Made by a program: the position numbers and the translations under genes. Shown piece by piece: positions 1-6,819 of a DNA stretch of 13,522 nt. Each line of letters begins with the position of its first letter. The first letter of the stretch is position 1. The notes beneath the pieces were generated by a model. That model did not search any database. It had not been told where the DNA came from and saw only the letters and a program-made list of their open reading frames with translations. The stretch comes from Chloroflexota bacterium (GTDB lineage Bacteria > Chloroflexota > Anaerolineae > JACRMK01): contig JACQEC010000040.1 in assembly GCA_016200765.1 (NCBI GenBank), positions 1 to 13,522 of the forward strand, read 5' to 3'.

Positions 1-2
1 CG

Positions 3-119
3 TCAAACCTCACGCCCTTCCTGCACGTGCATCCGCAAAACACAGGGGCCATCGCCGTCTATGAGCGGCTTGGCTTCGAGCGGCGGCGGGAGGGCGAAGT
101 CATGGTTCTGCAATCCTGA
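3..119 (+). CDS. GNAT-family N-acetyltransferase, C-terminal fragment (5' end outside window)
   Basis: The frame is open from the left edge and ends in TGA at 117-119, giving 38 residues. It reads LHVHPQNTGAIAVYERLGF, which matches the end of the GNAT fold: a beta strand, then the N-x-x-A-I-x-x-Y-E-x-L-G-F signature that packs against the acetyl-CoA pyrophosphate site. GNAT enzymes transfer an acyl group from acyl-CoA to an amine; the substrate cannot be told from this fragment. The stop lies 15 bases before the threonine aldolase start, so the two are probably co-transcribed. The family assignment rests only on this C-terminal motif. Confidence 0.75.
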   Translation, partial: SNLTPFLHVHPQNTGAIAVYERLGFERRREGEVMVLQS

Positions 120-134
120 TCGGGAGACTATTTC

Positions 135-1211
135 ATGAGCATGTATGACCTCACAACCCATCAAACGAACGGCTACATTGACCTGCGCAGCGACACCGTC
201 ACCCAACCGACCGAATCTATGCGGAAAGCGATGTATGAAGCGGAACTGGGCGACGACGTTTATGGAGAAGACCCGACGGTCAACCGCCTGCAGGAGCTCT
301 CCGCACAGAAGCTTGGCAAAGAAGCCGGTCTGCTGGTGCTCAGTGGCACGATGGGCAACCTCGTTTGCCTGCTGACACACTGCGGCCGTGGCGACGAGGC
401 GATCATGGGCAATCGCGCTCACACCTTTAGCAGCGAGCAAGGCGCCGCATCGGGCTTGGGCGGCATCCACCCGCATACCCTCCCGAACCAGCCCGACGGC
501 ACGCTTGACCTGCGTCAAATCGAAGCCGCTATTCGAGGTGACAACGAACATTACCCGCGCACCAAGCTGATCTGTATCGAAAACACCCAGAATTCCACAG
601 GTGGCCGCGTGTTGTCCCCAGCGTATATGAGCGCGGTTGGGCAAATTGCCAAACAGCACCAAATCAGTGTTCACGTGGACGGCGCGCGTATCTTCAACGC
701 CGCCGTTGCGCTGGGCATGGATGCGAGCGCGCTCGCCGCCGATGCAGACTCGCTGACTTTCTGCTTGAGTAAAGGGTTGGCCTGCCCGCTCGGATCGGTC
801 GTCGTCGGGGATGAGGACTTCGTCCATGAAGCGCGCCGCAACCGCAAGATATTGGGTGGGGGCATGAGGCAGGCCGGTATCTTCGCCGCGGCCGGTATCG
901 TGGCGCTTAACGAGATGGTCGAACGCTTGGACGATGACCACAGGAACGCCAAAACGCTTGCCGAAGGACTATCAGTCATCCCCGGCATGACCATAGACCC
1001 ATCTATTGTCGAGACCAATATTGTCTATTTTGAATTGACCGCACCAAAATTCACACCCGGGGCCTTCGCGGCCCGCATGAAAGAGCGCGGCGTTCTGTTC
1101 AGCGCGGGAGCGGCCCGACGGATCCGCCTCGTCACGCATTACGGCATCGAACTGCACCATATCACTCATACTCTGCGCGCGTTCAGTCAGGTACTGGGAG
1201 AAGCGGCCTAG
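135..1211 (+). CDS. ltaE: Low-specificity L-threonine aldolase (PLP-dependent)
   Basis: This 358-residue enzyme cleaves L-threonine or L-allo-threonine to glycine and acetaldehyde, using pyridoxal phosphate in the cytoplasm. Visible family marks, in order, are DLRSDT near residue 16, GDDVYGEDPTVN at 39-50, LSGTMGN at 69-75 and NRAHTF at 93-98 (His96 is the probable PLP-stacking residue). They continue with VDGAR at 181-185 (Asp182 for the PLP ring nitrogen) and CLSKGLACPLGS, in which Lys213 is the probable Schiff-base lysine. Length is normal for the family (about 340-360). The ATG at 135 has a GGGAG box about 8 bases upstream; a second ATG two codons later is also possible. Its stop overlaps the GTG of the next gene by one base. 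The family also includes phenylserine and beta-hydroxy amino acid aldolases, so substrate preference is open. Confidence 0.93.
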   Translation: MSMYDLTTHQTNGYIDLRSDTVTQPTESMRKAMYEAELGDDVYGEDPTVNRLQELSAQKLGKEAGLLVLSGTMGNLVCLLTHCGRGDEAIMGNRAHTFSSEQGAASGLGGIHPHTLPNQPDGTLDLRQIEAAIRGDNEHYPRTKLICIENTQNSTGGRVLSPAYMSAVGQIAKQHQISVHVDGARIFNAAVALGMDASALAADADSLTFCLSKGLACPLGSVVVGDEDFVHEARRNRKILGGGMRQAGIFAAAGIVALNEMVERLDDDHRNAKTLAEGLSVIPGMTIDPSIVETNIVYFELTAPKFTPGAFAARMKERGVLFSAGAARRIRLVTHYGIELHHITHTLRAFSQVLGEAA

Positions 1212-1951
1212 TGTCCGTTCGGCGACCGCCGCGCCCGGACCCTCGGCGCCGCGCTGGAACTGTGCCTTCCTCACATGTCGGCGGGCCTACGGCGCGGTCG
1301 TCGCGAATAGAGAAGCGCGCTACCCCGTTCAGGCGGACCGCATCCAACGCATCGCTAAACCCGCGCTTCACCTTCCTGCTCTACGCCGCGATGGCTATCG
1401 GGACATTCCAGTTAGAACGCGCGCTGAGGGTAACGATCCTCTGGGTCACTTTGGTCGTTCTCATCCTGGCGCATGTCTATTCCCGCCCGTTACAGATGCG
1501 CTTTACGCTCAAGTCCATCCGAGCCGCCGCGATTCTCGGTATGGTACTGACGCTCCCGCTGGGCCTGATCGCCCGCGAACCGCTGGTAACACTAGCATCG
1601 GGTGTATTCGGCGACAGCTCGGGGCTTGTGCTGTTCGAGCGCACGGTTATGATTGCGGCTCCAATCGAAGAGGTTTATTTTCGGGGCTGTGTCCAGCGAG
1701 ATGTCAGCCTGATGGAGTCTGCGTTCCTGTACGCGCTTGGGATGCTGTTATTGTATCTCCCTGCCGTACAGGGCTTCTGGATCGTGTTGTCGGTCGTCGT
1801 TATCGGCAGTGCCCTTCTTGGATTGCTCTGGACGTGGAGTTGCCAACGGTGGGGGCCAAGCGCCGCGATTGCGTGCCATGCGGTCTGCAACCTGTGTCTT
1901 TTCGTCGTGCCCGGCGTCTTGCACGATTGGGCAAGCCAGATGTATCGCTAG
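1211..1951 (+). CDS. CPBP-family intramembrane protein (Abi/Rce1-like), uncertain start
   Basis: A hydrophobic protein of up to 246 residues with several membrane spans (roughly 53-68, 75-92, 105-122, 172-187, 190-207 and 221-236). It carries the CPBP glutamate motif EEVYFRG (Glu153-Glu154, Arg158) and the late His-x-x-x-Asn motif HAVCN (His223, Asn227). Proteins of this family are membrane-embedded proteases or protease-like proteins related to Rce1. The expected middle FxxxH motif is not clear: the matching helix reads AFLYALGMLLL with no histidine, so activity is uncertain. The GTG at 1211 overlaps the aldolase stop by one base, but the first 50 residues are Arg/Pro-rich and look unlike the family. 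GTG 1262 or ATG 1391 are alternative starts. The gene ends 4 bases before the acyltransferase start. No specific substrate can be named. Confidence 0.72.
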   Translation: MSVRRPPRPDPRRRAGTVPSSHVGGPTARSSRIEKRATPFRRTASNASLNPRFTFLLYAAMAIGTFQLERALRVTILWVTLVVLILAHVYSRPLQMRFTLKSIRAAAILGMVLTLPLGLIAREPLVTLASGVFGDSSGLVLFERTVMIAAPIEEVYFRGCVQRDVSLMESAFLYALGMLLLYLPAVQGFWIVLSVVVIGSALLGLLWTWSCQRWGPSAAIACHAVCNLCLFVVPGVLHDWASQMYR

Positions 1952-1955
1952 GTTT

Positions 1956-2741
1956 ATGGCTCGATACCGCATATCTCGGCAGCTGTTAGCCCCGCAAATT
2001 CCCTCGTTCCTGATAGGCCAACCGCGCTCGCTGGCCGCTGACTGCGCCAGCGCCTTCCGAGCGATTCAGACAACGCCTACAGTCATCGGCGGCGACCATA
2101 TTCCGACGAGCGGTGCGTTTCTCGTCGTAGTCAACCACTTCCACCGTCCAGAGATTCCGGCTTGGTGGACTGCCATGGCCGTCACCCACGCCATTGCCGT
2201 CAGGCGACGCCTGCCCAACGAGCGCCCTATCCGATGGCTAATCGCCGACCAATGGACGTACCCCGATCCCGTGCGAAGGTTTTTGGTTGCGCCGGTTATG
2301 CGCTTTGTGATTGGCCGTATCGCCCGCGTTTACGACTTCCTCACGATTGCACCCGCGGCGCTAGGTGATACGCGCTCGTATGAGCGCGCCAGCTCGATTC
2401 GCCGGGTTCTGGAGGCCGCGCGCCTTGCAGTGACGGAGGGCTGGCCGCTCGGCCTCGCCCCAGAGGGCGGCGACTCCCAGGATGGCACAATGATGCGACC
2501 TCCTGCCGGGGCCGGGCGTTTCATGCTTCTGATCGCCAAAACCGATTTACTGTTTCTGCCGGTAGGTGTGTTCACCGAGGAGGGCGTGCTGGTGACGCGC
2601 TTTGGCGATACCTTCGGCCTCACTGCGCCGCCGGGATTGCCAAAGGGCGAAGTAGACGACTGGGCCACCGCACAGGTGATGCGCCGTATTGCCTGCCTGG
2701 TGCCGCCCAGCCTGCGGGGCGTTTATGGCGACGGGTGTTGA
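1956..2741 (+). CDS. Divergent PlsC-like (LPLAT) acyltransferase
   Basis: A 261-residue protein with the block order of lysophospholipid acyltransferases, which move an acyl chain onto glycerophosphate-type acceptors at the inner face of the membrane. Block I is VVVNHFHRPEIPAW (His61; Glu66 stands where HX4D normally has Asp). Block III is LAPEGGDSQDG at 167-177, corresponding to the FPEGTRS-type acceptor site. PPAGAGRF at 182-189 and LPVGV at 201-205 match the later conserved strands. No strong transmembrane helix is seen; the hydrophobic segment RRFLVAPVMRFVIG may associate with the membrane. The ATG at 1956 was chosen because it lies 4 bases after the upstream stop; the longer open frame overlaps the CPBP gene and lacks family sequence. 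Its 3' end overlaps the next gene by 17 bases. The acceptor lipid is unknown. Confidence 0.75.
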   Translation: MARYRISRQLLAPQIPSFLIGQPRSLAADCASAFRAIQTTPTVIGGDHIPTSGAFLVVVNHFHRPEIPAWWTAMAVTHAIAVRRRLPNERPIRWLIADQWTYPDPVRRFLVAPVMRFVIGRIARVYDFLTIAPAALGDTRSYERASSIRRVLEAARLAVTEGWPLGLAPEGGDSQDGTMMRPPAGAGRFMLLIAKTDLLFLPVGVFTEEGVLVTRFGDTFGLTAPPGLPKGEVDDWATAQVMRRIACLVPPSLRGVYGDGC

Positions 2742-4062
2742 CGCCGGCGGGCAGACGCGCAAGCACGCCACACAGATTTTTCAGGCGGCGCTAGCTTCCG
2801 CTGATGCACACGCGGCTGTATTCCGCAACCTCGCGTTTGATGGCGCAAGTCTCACTATCGGCAAAGTCTCAGCTCCGCTCGCGTCTCATGCAAGGGTCGT
2901 CGTCATTGGTGCTGGCAAAGCCAGCGCCCGCATGGGACTGGCCGTCGAAGAGATGCTCGGCAGCCGTATCAACGGGGGCCTAATCTCCGTCAAAGATGGA
3001 CATGGCGTCTCCACCCGCTTCATTCAGGTGCGCGAAGCGGGCCACCCACTGCCCGATGCGCGCAGTTTAGCAAACGGACGCGCGATACTCCAATCGCTGA
3101 ATGGGCTTACCGCTCATGATGTGGTGCTGTGTCTGATTTCGGGTGGAGGCTCTGCCCTCATGGAGGTTCTAGCGGACGGGCTTACACTGAGCAACGTGCG
3201 CGCGGTCACAGACACTGTGATGCGCGCCGGGGCAGACATCTCGGATTTGAACTGTGTCCGTAAGCACCTCTCCCTTCTAAAGGGAGGCCAACTCGCGCGC
3301 GCGGCCCAGCCGGCGGCCATCTTCTCGTTGATTCTGTCCGATGTCGTCGGCAATGACCTGTCGGCCATCGCATCCGGACCAACATGCCCCGACCCGACGA
3401 CCTTCGCCGACGCCCTGCAAGTCATAAGCCGGTGCGACCACGGTGGTATTCCGGCCATGAAGCCGGTTATAGGTCATCTTGAGCGCGGTGCACGCGGCGA
3501 ACTCTCTGAAACACCCAAGCCGGACGAGCCTTTTTGGAACAACGTCAGGAATCTAATTATCGGCAGCAATGAGATTGCCATTGAGGCAGCAGCACGCGAA
3601 GCACGGGCGCTCGGATATACAACGGAAATCGCCACTTTAGCCATGCAAGGCGAGGCGCGTGAGGTTGGCCGGACGCTGGCCGAGTTGGCCTGCCGGCGGC
3701 GTGCCGAGGGTGCCCATCAGCTCTGTCTGCTGGCGGGCGGGGAAACCACCGTAACTGTACGCGGTCTCGGAATAGGAGGACGCAATCAGGAGCTTACGCT
3801 GGCGTCGGCACTTGCACTGGACGGGACGAATGACGTGACCTTGCTCAGCGCGGCGACCGACGGCGGCGACGGCTCTAGCGATGCGGCAGGAGCCGTTGTA
3901 AACGGCGCAACAATCAGACGTGGCTCTAGTATTGGCCTCGATGCTCAAGTGATGCTTGAGCAAAACGACTCTCACCACTTTTTCCGCGCTTTGGGCGATC
4001 AAGTCATCACGGGACCCACTTTGACTAACGTCAACGATGTTGTAATGATCTTGATCGAATAG
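2725..4062 (+). CDS. Glycerate 2-kinase, MOFRL/DUF4147 (GckA/TtuD-like) family
   Basis: A 445-residue, two-domain enzyme expected to phosphorylate D-glycerate to 2-phosphoglycerate with ATP, feeding the serine/glyoxylate and lower glycolytic routes. N-terminal domain motifs are VVIGAGKASARMG (Lys65, the probable catalytic lysine), EAGHPLPD at 104-111, LISGGGSALME at 138-147, VRKHLSLLKGGQLA at 178-191 and LSDVVGNDLSAIASGPTCPD at 204-223. The C-terminal MOFRL domain shows LAGGETTVTV, GGRNQEL (Arg353) and ATDGGDGSSDAAGA. Length fits the family (about 420-450). The ATG at 2725 overlaps the acyltransferase end by 17 bases and has only a weak GGGGCG-like ribosome site, suggesting translational coupling. 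Members are often mislabelled hydroxypyruvate reductase. Aldolase upstream makes glycine, so a loose link to glycine/glycerate metabolism is possible but unproven. Confidence 0.92.
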   Translation: MATGVDAGGQTRKHATQIFQAALASADAHAAVFRNLAFDGASLTIGKVSAPLASHARVVVIGAGKASARMGLAVEEMLGSRINGGLISVKDGHGVSTRFIQVREAGHPLPDARSLANGRAILQSLNGLTAHDVVLCLISGGGSALMEVLADGLTLSNVRAVTDTVMRAGADISDLNCVRKHLSLLKGGQLARAAQPAAIFSLILSDVVGNDLSAIASGPTCPDPTTFADALQVISRCDHGGIPAMKPVIGHLERGARGELSETPKPDEPFWNNVRNLIIGSNEIAIEAAAREARALGYTTEIATLAMQGEAREVGRTLAELACRRRAEGAHQLCLLAGGETTVTVRGLGIGGRNQELTLASALALDGTNDVTLLSAATDGGDGSSDAAGAVVNGATIRRGSSIGLDAQVMLEQNDSHHFFRALGDQVITGPTLTNVNDVVMILIE

Positions 4063-4087
4063 AGAATCGCAAAGTGCGGGCAGGCAA

Positions 4088-4118
4088 AACGGCCAAGAAA
4101 CTGTGCTTCCTGGCCGTT
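4088..4118 (-). terminator. Hairpin between convergent genes; probable fdxA terminator
   Basis: The arms AACGGCCA (4088-4095) and TGGCCGTT (4111-4118) pair perfectly over 8 bp. Three more pairs (GAA/TTC) follow after one A/C mismatch, leaving a 7-base loop. It lies between the 3' ends of the glycerate kinase gene (+) and fdxA (-). Read on the - strand the stem ends in GTTTTG, a short T run that favours termination of fdxA. On the + strand no T run follows. It is weak as a canonical terminator but well placed. Confidence 0.5.
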
Positions 4119-4176
4119 CACTGGTGCGTCTATCCGCGGCTGTGCAGAGCCCTACGGAGGATAACTGACGGGTAGC

Positions 4177-4500
4177 TTAATGACCGCCGGCGCGCCGATC
4201 CATCGGCCGGTCGGTAGGCAGCGAGTCCATGATTTCCTTAACGCGCGCTTCTGTGGCTTCCCGATCGGTGAAGAAGTCCTTTTCGATCTGGATATATTCC
4301 TGCCACTGCGCCGGCGTGCTATCGGCGTCGAAAATCGCATCCACTGGGCATTCGGGCTCGCACGCGCCGCATTCAATACACTCATCCGGGTGAATATAAT
4401 ACTTGTCGGCGCCCTCATAAATGCAGTCCACTGGGCAGACTTCCACACACCCAGCGTCCTTAACCGCAATACAAGGTTCAGCAATAATAAAAACAGCCAT
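4177..4500 (-). CDS. fdxA: 7Fe-type ferredoxin ([3Fe-4S][4Fe-4S])
   Basis: A 107-residue cytoplasmic electron carrier. Cysteines follow the FdxA pattern: C10-x7-C18-x3-C22-P, then C41-x2-C44-x2-C47-x3-C51-P. In family members the first two and the last ligate a [3Fe-4S] cluster, and the middle four a [4Fe-4S] cluster. Cys26 in CPVDCIYEG is also typical. The start MAVFIIAEPC at 4500 is set by AAGGAGG placed 9 bases upstream; a longer reading from 4521 lacks such support. The C-terminal 50 residues (acidic, with YIQIEKDFF) resemble the extension seen in Thermus/actinobacterial-type ferredoxins. It is the only gene on the - strand, is monocistronic, and has its own promoter facing away from the response regulator promoter. 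Redox partners cannot be told from context. Confidence 0.93.
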   Translation of the reverse strand: MAVFIIAEPCIAVKDAGCVEVCPVDCIYEGADKYYIHPDECIECGACEPECPVDAIFDADSTPAQWQEYIQIEKDFFTDREATEARVKEIMDSLPTDRPMDRRAGGH

Positions 4501-4546
4501 CGAGACAGGCCTCCTTCGCAAGTGTAGTCGGGACGTTTGCCTGTGT

Positions 4547-4575
4547 ATTTAATCACAATTCAATGGGGCTGTCAA
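4547..4575 (-). promoter_or_regulatory. Promoter for fdxA (housekeeping sigma type)
   Basis: Read on the - strand there is a perfect -35 TTGACA (4570-4575), a 17-base spacer and a -10 TTAAAT (4547-4552) preceded by TGA, an extended -10 form. Transcription would start near 4540, giving a leader of about 40 bases that contains the AAGGAGG ribosome site. This is the best match to the sigma-70 consensus in the window and suggests steady, strong expression of the ferredoxin. Confidence 0.75.
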
Positions 4576-4597
4576 TAGGCTTGCTCTTGAATTCTCC

Positions 4598-4626
4598 TTG
4601 CGGCCCTATCTGATTCGTGTTATACT
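4598..4626 (+). promoter_or_regulatory. Promoter for the two-component operon
   Basis: TTGCGG (4598-4603), a 17-base spacer and TATACT (4621-4626), with TGT directly before the -10 box giving an extended -10. The expected start is near 4633, about 50 bases before the regulator ATG. Its -35 box lies about 22 bases from the -35 box of the divergent fdxA promoter, so a protein bound between them could affect both. Confidence 0.68.
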
Positions 4627-4681
4627 TCGGCCAGTCTCGGCGCCCCAGACTCCACTCAGCGGGCGCAGGTCGAGGATCACC

Positions 4682-5371
4682 ATGACCAAAACCAAATTGC
4701 TTATTGTAGATGATCATCCCGTGGTGCGTCAGGGACTGCGGAGGCTATTAGAGCGAGAGGAAGATATCGAGGTCGTCGGGGAAGTGGCCGATGGTAAGCT
4801 CGCCATCGAGGAGGCAAGGAACCTCAAGCCAGATATCGTTCTCATGGATATAAACTTGCCTTCAATGAACGGGTTGCAGGCCACGCGCGAGATTAAGGCC
4901 AGTAATCCCCAAATCGCCCTGATCACATTGACCGCCTATCATAACTCCTCCCAGATGTTTCACGCCATGCGCGCGGGCGCGTCGGCCTACTATCCCAAGG
5001 AAGTCTCGACCGCTGAACTCCTCCAGGGTATCAGAGCCGCAATCCGGGGGCGATATGTGATCGCCGGCAAGGAACTCACGGAGAAGCAGTTAAACACTTG
5101 GCTGTTAGACCAATTCACAACGATTGGAATCGGCGGCACCGACTATCCGGAAGAGATGTTCAAGCCGCTGTCGGCGCGCGAAATGCAGATCTTACAGCAG
5201 ATCGCCAAAGGACTGAGTAATAAAGAGATTGCGCGTGAGCTGGGAATCTCCCGCCAAACAGTCAAGAACCACATGACCTCCATCTTGCGCAAGCTGGATG
5301 TTGAAGACCGCACACAAGTCGCCCTCTATGCCTTACGGCTCGGCTGGATACGGCTGGAGGACACGCAGTAA
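4682..5371 (+). CDS. NarL/DegU-family response regulator
   Basis: A 229-residue DNA-binding response regulator. The receiver domain (about 5-120) has the acidic pair Asp10-Asp11, phosphoacceptor Asp56 in LMDINLP, Thr84 in ITLTAY and Lys106 in YYPKE, so it should be phosphorylatable. The C-terminal LuxR/GerE helix-turn-helix runs from about 161 (LSAREMQILQQIAKGLSNKE) through GISRQTVKNHMTSILRKL to about 220. The inter-domain linker (about 120-160, with LLDQFTTIGIGGTDYPEE) is longer than in minimal NarL proteins. The start at 4682 is preceded by GAGGATC; an in-frame ATG-like extension upstream to 4598 is not supported because it runs through the promoter. The stop TAATG overlaps the kinase start by one base, so the two are translationally coupled partners. 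Targets are unknown; the Flp pilus genes downstream are the nearest candidates. Confidence 0.93.
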   Translation: MTKTKLLIVDDHPVVRQGLRRLLEREEDIEVVGEVADGKLAIEEARNLKPDIVLMDINLPSMNGLQATREIKASNPQIALITLTAYHNSSQMFHAMRAGASAYYPKEVSTAELLQGIRAAIRGRYVIAGKELTEKQLNTWLLDQFTTIGIGGTDYPEEMFKPLSAREMQILQQIAKGLSNKEIARELGISRQTVKNHMTSILRKLDVEDRTQVALYALRLGWIRLEDTQ

Positions 5372-6450
5372 TGACCACGGAAGCCGCTACGGTCGAACAG
5401 ACCCTAGCAGCCATTCTGGCCGACCTTGGGTCCGAACTCGAGCGCACGCAAACCGAACTCAAGGAGACGGAGCTAATGGGCGGTCAAAGCCGCCGTGAGA
5501 GTGAAACGTTGGCTCGCCGAGACCTGCAAATGAGCAATCGCCTCCGGCAGGTCGAAGCCAACCTTGAGGACTACTCACGCGAGGAACTGCGTGAGATTTA
5601 CAATGCTGTCCGGGAATTGCAGATGCGCCTCTTCCTGATGCGCAGTCAGGTCGAGCAGCTAGACCACAAGCGGGTTACCCTCGATCGCTACCGCCAACAA
5701 GCGCAAAAACTCATGGGAGCGATTCAGCAGCTGCAAGCCATTACCCAGCCCCCCCCTCCCCCGCCGACCCATCCGACCGAGACGGCCGCAACGCCGCAAC
5801 AGACCATCATACGCATCATAGACGCACAGGAAAAAGAGCGCCAGATTCTCGCCCGCCAGATGCACGACGGCCCCGCCTCGTCGTTGAGCAACCTCGTCCT
5901 TCAGGCAGAAGTGGTCGAGCGCCTTTACAGCGCCGATCCGGCTCAGGCTCGCACGGAGCTTTCAGTTCTGAAAACGGCCGTCACCGAGACATTTAAGGGT
6001 ACACGGGATTTCATCTTTAACCTGCGCCCTATGATGCTGGACGACCTCGGGCTGTTCCCAACCCTTCGTCAGTTTGTGCAGGACTTTGAGTCCAAGTCAA
6101 AAATCACCACACACTTGACCATACTCGGCAAAGACAGGCGGCTTCCGCCCCATATCGAGGTTATCCTATTTCGCGCTATACAAGAATTGTTAAATAACGT
6201 CCACCGTCACGCCAACGCAAGCCATGTACAGGTCAGCATTGACGTCGCGGATGATGCGGTATCTGTCACGGTTGAAGATGACGGTAGCGGATTTGATGAA
6301 ACGCAAATTCTTCGTGACGCCAAGGAACGGAAAACGCTCGGCATCAGCAGTTTGTTAGAGCGTTCTGAGATGCTTGGCGGCGAGATTCACTTCGAGAGCA
6401 GTCTTGGCCGGGGCACGAGGGTAGGGGTAAAACTCCCGATTCCTGTATAA
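5371..6450 (+). CDS. Soluble DegS-like sensor histidine kinase
   Basis: A 359-residue kinase with no membrane span. Residues 1-122 are highly charged and heptad-rich (for example RLRQVEANLEDYSREELREI), a likely coiled coil like the DegS sensor region. A poly-proline linker follows (PPPPPP at 127-132). The HisKA_3 dimerization helix begins about 152, with the phosphorylated His165 in RQMHDGPASSLSN, the HDGPA form typical of DegS-type kinases. The HATPase domain has the N box QELLNNVHRHAN (Asn276), G1 VEDDGSGF (Asp304, Gly305, Gly307) and LGRGTRVGV. It should phosphorylate the upstream-encoded regulator and may also dephosphorylate it. The signal is presumably cytoplasmic. Its stop lies 14 bases before a promoter-like site for the pilin gene. 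The kinase class is sure; the stimulus is unknown. Confidence 0.93.
   Translation: MTTEAATVEQTLAAILADLGSELERTQTELKETELMGGQSRRESETLARRDLQMSNRLRQVEANLEDYSREELREIYNAVRELQMRLFLMRSQVEQLDHKRVTLDRYRQQAQKLMGAIQQLQAITQPPPPPPTHPTETAATPQQTIIRIIDAQEKERQILARQMHDGPASSLSNLVLQAEVVERLYSADPAQARTELSVLKTAVTETFKGTRDFIFNLRPMMLDDLGLFPTLRQFVQDFESKSKITTHLTILGKDRRLPPHIEVILFRAIQELLNNVHRHANASHVQVSIDVADDAVSVTVEDDGSGFDETQILRDAKERKTLGISSLLERSEMLGGEIHFESSLGRGTRVGVKLPIPV
5749..5762 (+). repeat. Near-homopolymeric C tract (C8-T-C5) inside the kinase gene
   Basis: Eight C, one T and five C in a row encode most of the six-proline linker between the coiled-coil sensor region and the kinase core. Tracts of this kind can gain or lose bases by strand slippage, and they are also a common place for sequencing errors. 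The frame as given is intact through both sides. Confidence 0.8.
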
Positions 6451-6463
6451 GTCGGTGGTACTA

Positions 6464-6492
6464 TTGAAGTTCCGCTGAGAATCGTGTATGCT
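6464..6492 (+). promoter_or_regulatory. Promoter for the Flp pilin gene
   Basis: TTGAAG (6464-6469), an exact 17-base spacer and TATGCT (6487-6492). The start would fall near 6499, leaving a leader of about 95 bases before the flp ATG. It sits just after the kinase stop, with no terminator between, so read-through from the kinase operon may add to flp expression. Confidence 0.6.
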
Positions 6493-6510
6493 TAGGCTAC
6501 ATTCAAGTTG

Positions 6511-6526
6511 AGAGCGATACCGCTCT
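6511..6526 (+). promoter_or_regulatory. Small leader hairpin upstream of flp
   Basis: AGAGCG and CGCTCT form a perfect 6-bp stem with the 4-base loop ATAC, inside the predicted 5' leader of flp. No T run follows directly, so it is not a normal terminator. It could stabilise the pilin mRNA or be a protein-binding inverted repeat; at 16 bases it could also be chance. Confidence 0.35.
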
Positions 6527-6579
6527 TCACCGTTAAAATTCAGCCATTTTCCTTTTGTTTTATCCTTCAGATACGAGAG

Positions 6580-6588
6580 AGGAGGTGA
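6580..6588 (+). promoter_or_regulatory. Consensus ribosome-binding site for flp
   Basis: AGGAGGTGA is complementary over nine bases to the usual 16S rRNA 3' end. GGAGG ends 8 bases before the ATG at 6594. It is the strongest ribosome site in the window and decides this start over the upstream in-frame GTG/ATG-like codons. It fits a pilin that must be made in large amounts. Confidence 0.85.
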
Positions 6589-6593
6589 GGTAC

Positions 6594-6743
6594 ATGTTAT
6601 TCAACCCACGTGAGGAAGGCCAGGGCTTGGTTGAGTACGCGCTGATTCTCGTGTTGGTGGCCGTAGTGGTCATCGCGATTCTGACCCTGCTTGGCCCGGC
6701 CATTGGCAACGTTTTCAGCACGATCAAGAACAACTTCGGGTAA
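6594..6743 (+). CDS. flp: Flp-family type IVb major pilin
   Basis: A 49-residue prepilin: a short charged leader (MLFNPREEG), then QGLVEYALILVLVAVVVI and a short tail ending in NNFG. Cleavage by a prepilin peptidase is expected after Gly9, which puts Glu14 at mature position +5 and Tyr15 at +6, the Glu-Tyr pair of Flp pilins. The mature protein would be 40 residues, almost all one hydrophobic helix (about 12-42), polymerising into the Tad pilus fibre. The start is fixed by the strong ribosome site at 6580-6588. The gene is flanked by its own promoter and an intrinsic terminator, so it can be expressed as a single-gene transcript apart from the assembly genes that follow. Small size and sequence are typical of Chloroflexota Flp pilins. 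Confidence 0.93.
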   Translation: MLFNPREEGQGLVEYALILVLVAVVVIAILTLLGPAIGNVFSTIKNNFG

Positions 6744-6774
6744 ACTTAATCCCCCTGTTCTATTTATTTCAGCA

Positions 6775-6815
6775 TAGAGCCCGATTCCATACACGTGGAT
6801 AGGGCTCTACGTTTT
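6775..6815 (+). terminator. Intrinsic terminator after flp
   Basis: TAGAGCCC (6775-6782) pairs perfectly with GGGCTCTA (6802-6809). Four further pairs, TCCA with TGGA, lie inside around a small loop. ACG... then TTTT (6812-6815) follows. The position, 31 bases after the flp stop, and the T run support termination or attenuation between the pilin and the downstream assembly genes. Confidence 0.75.
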
Positions 6816-6819
6816 ATGG

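Noticed and set aside
3..941. Long open frame (312 codons) on the - strand across the start of the window
   Set aside because: It lies antisense to the well-supported threonine aldolase gene, has no recognisable motif, and is the mirror effect of GC-rich codon use.
4598..4681. N-terminal extension of 28 residues for the response regulator
   Set aside because: The extension overlaps the promoter boxes, has no ribosome site, and lies outside the receiver fold, which begins normally from the ATG at 4682.
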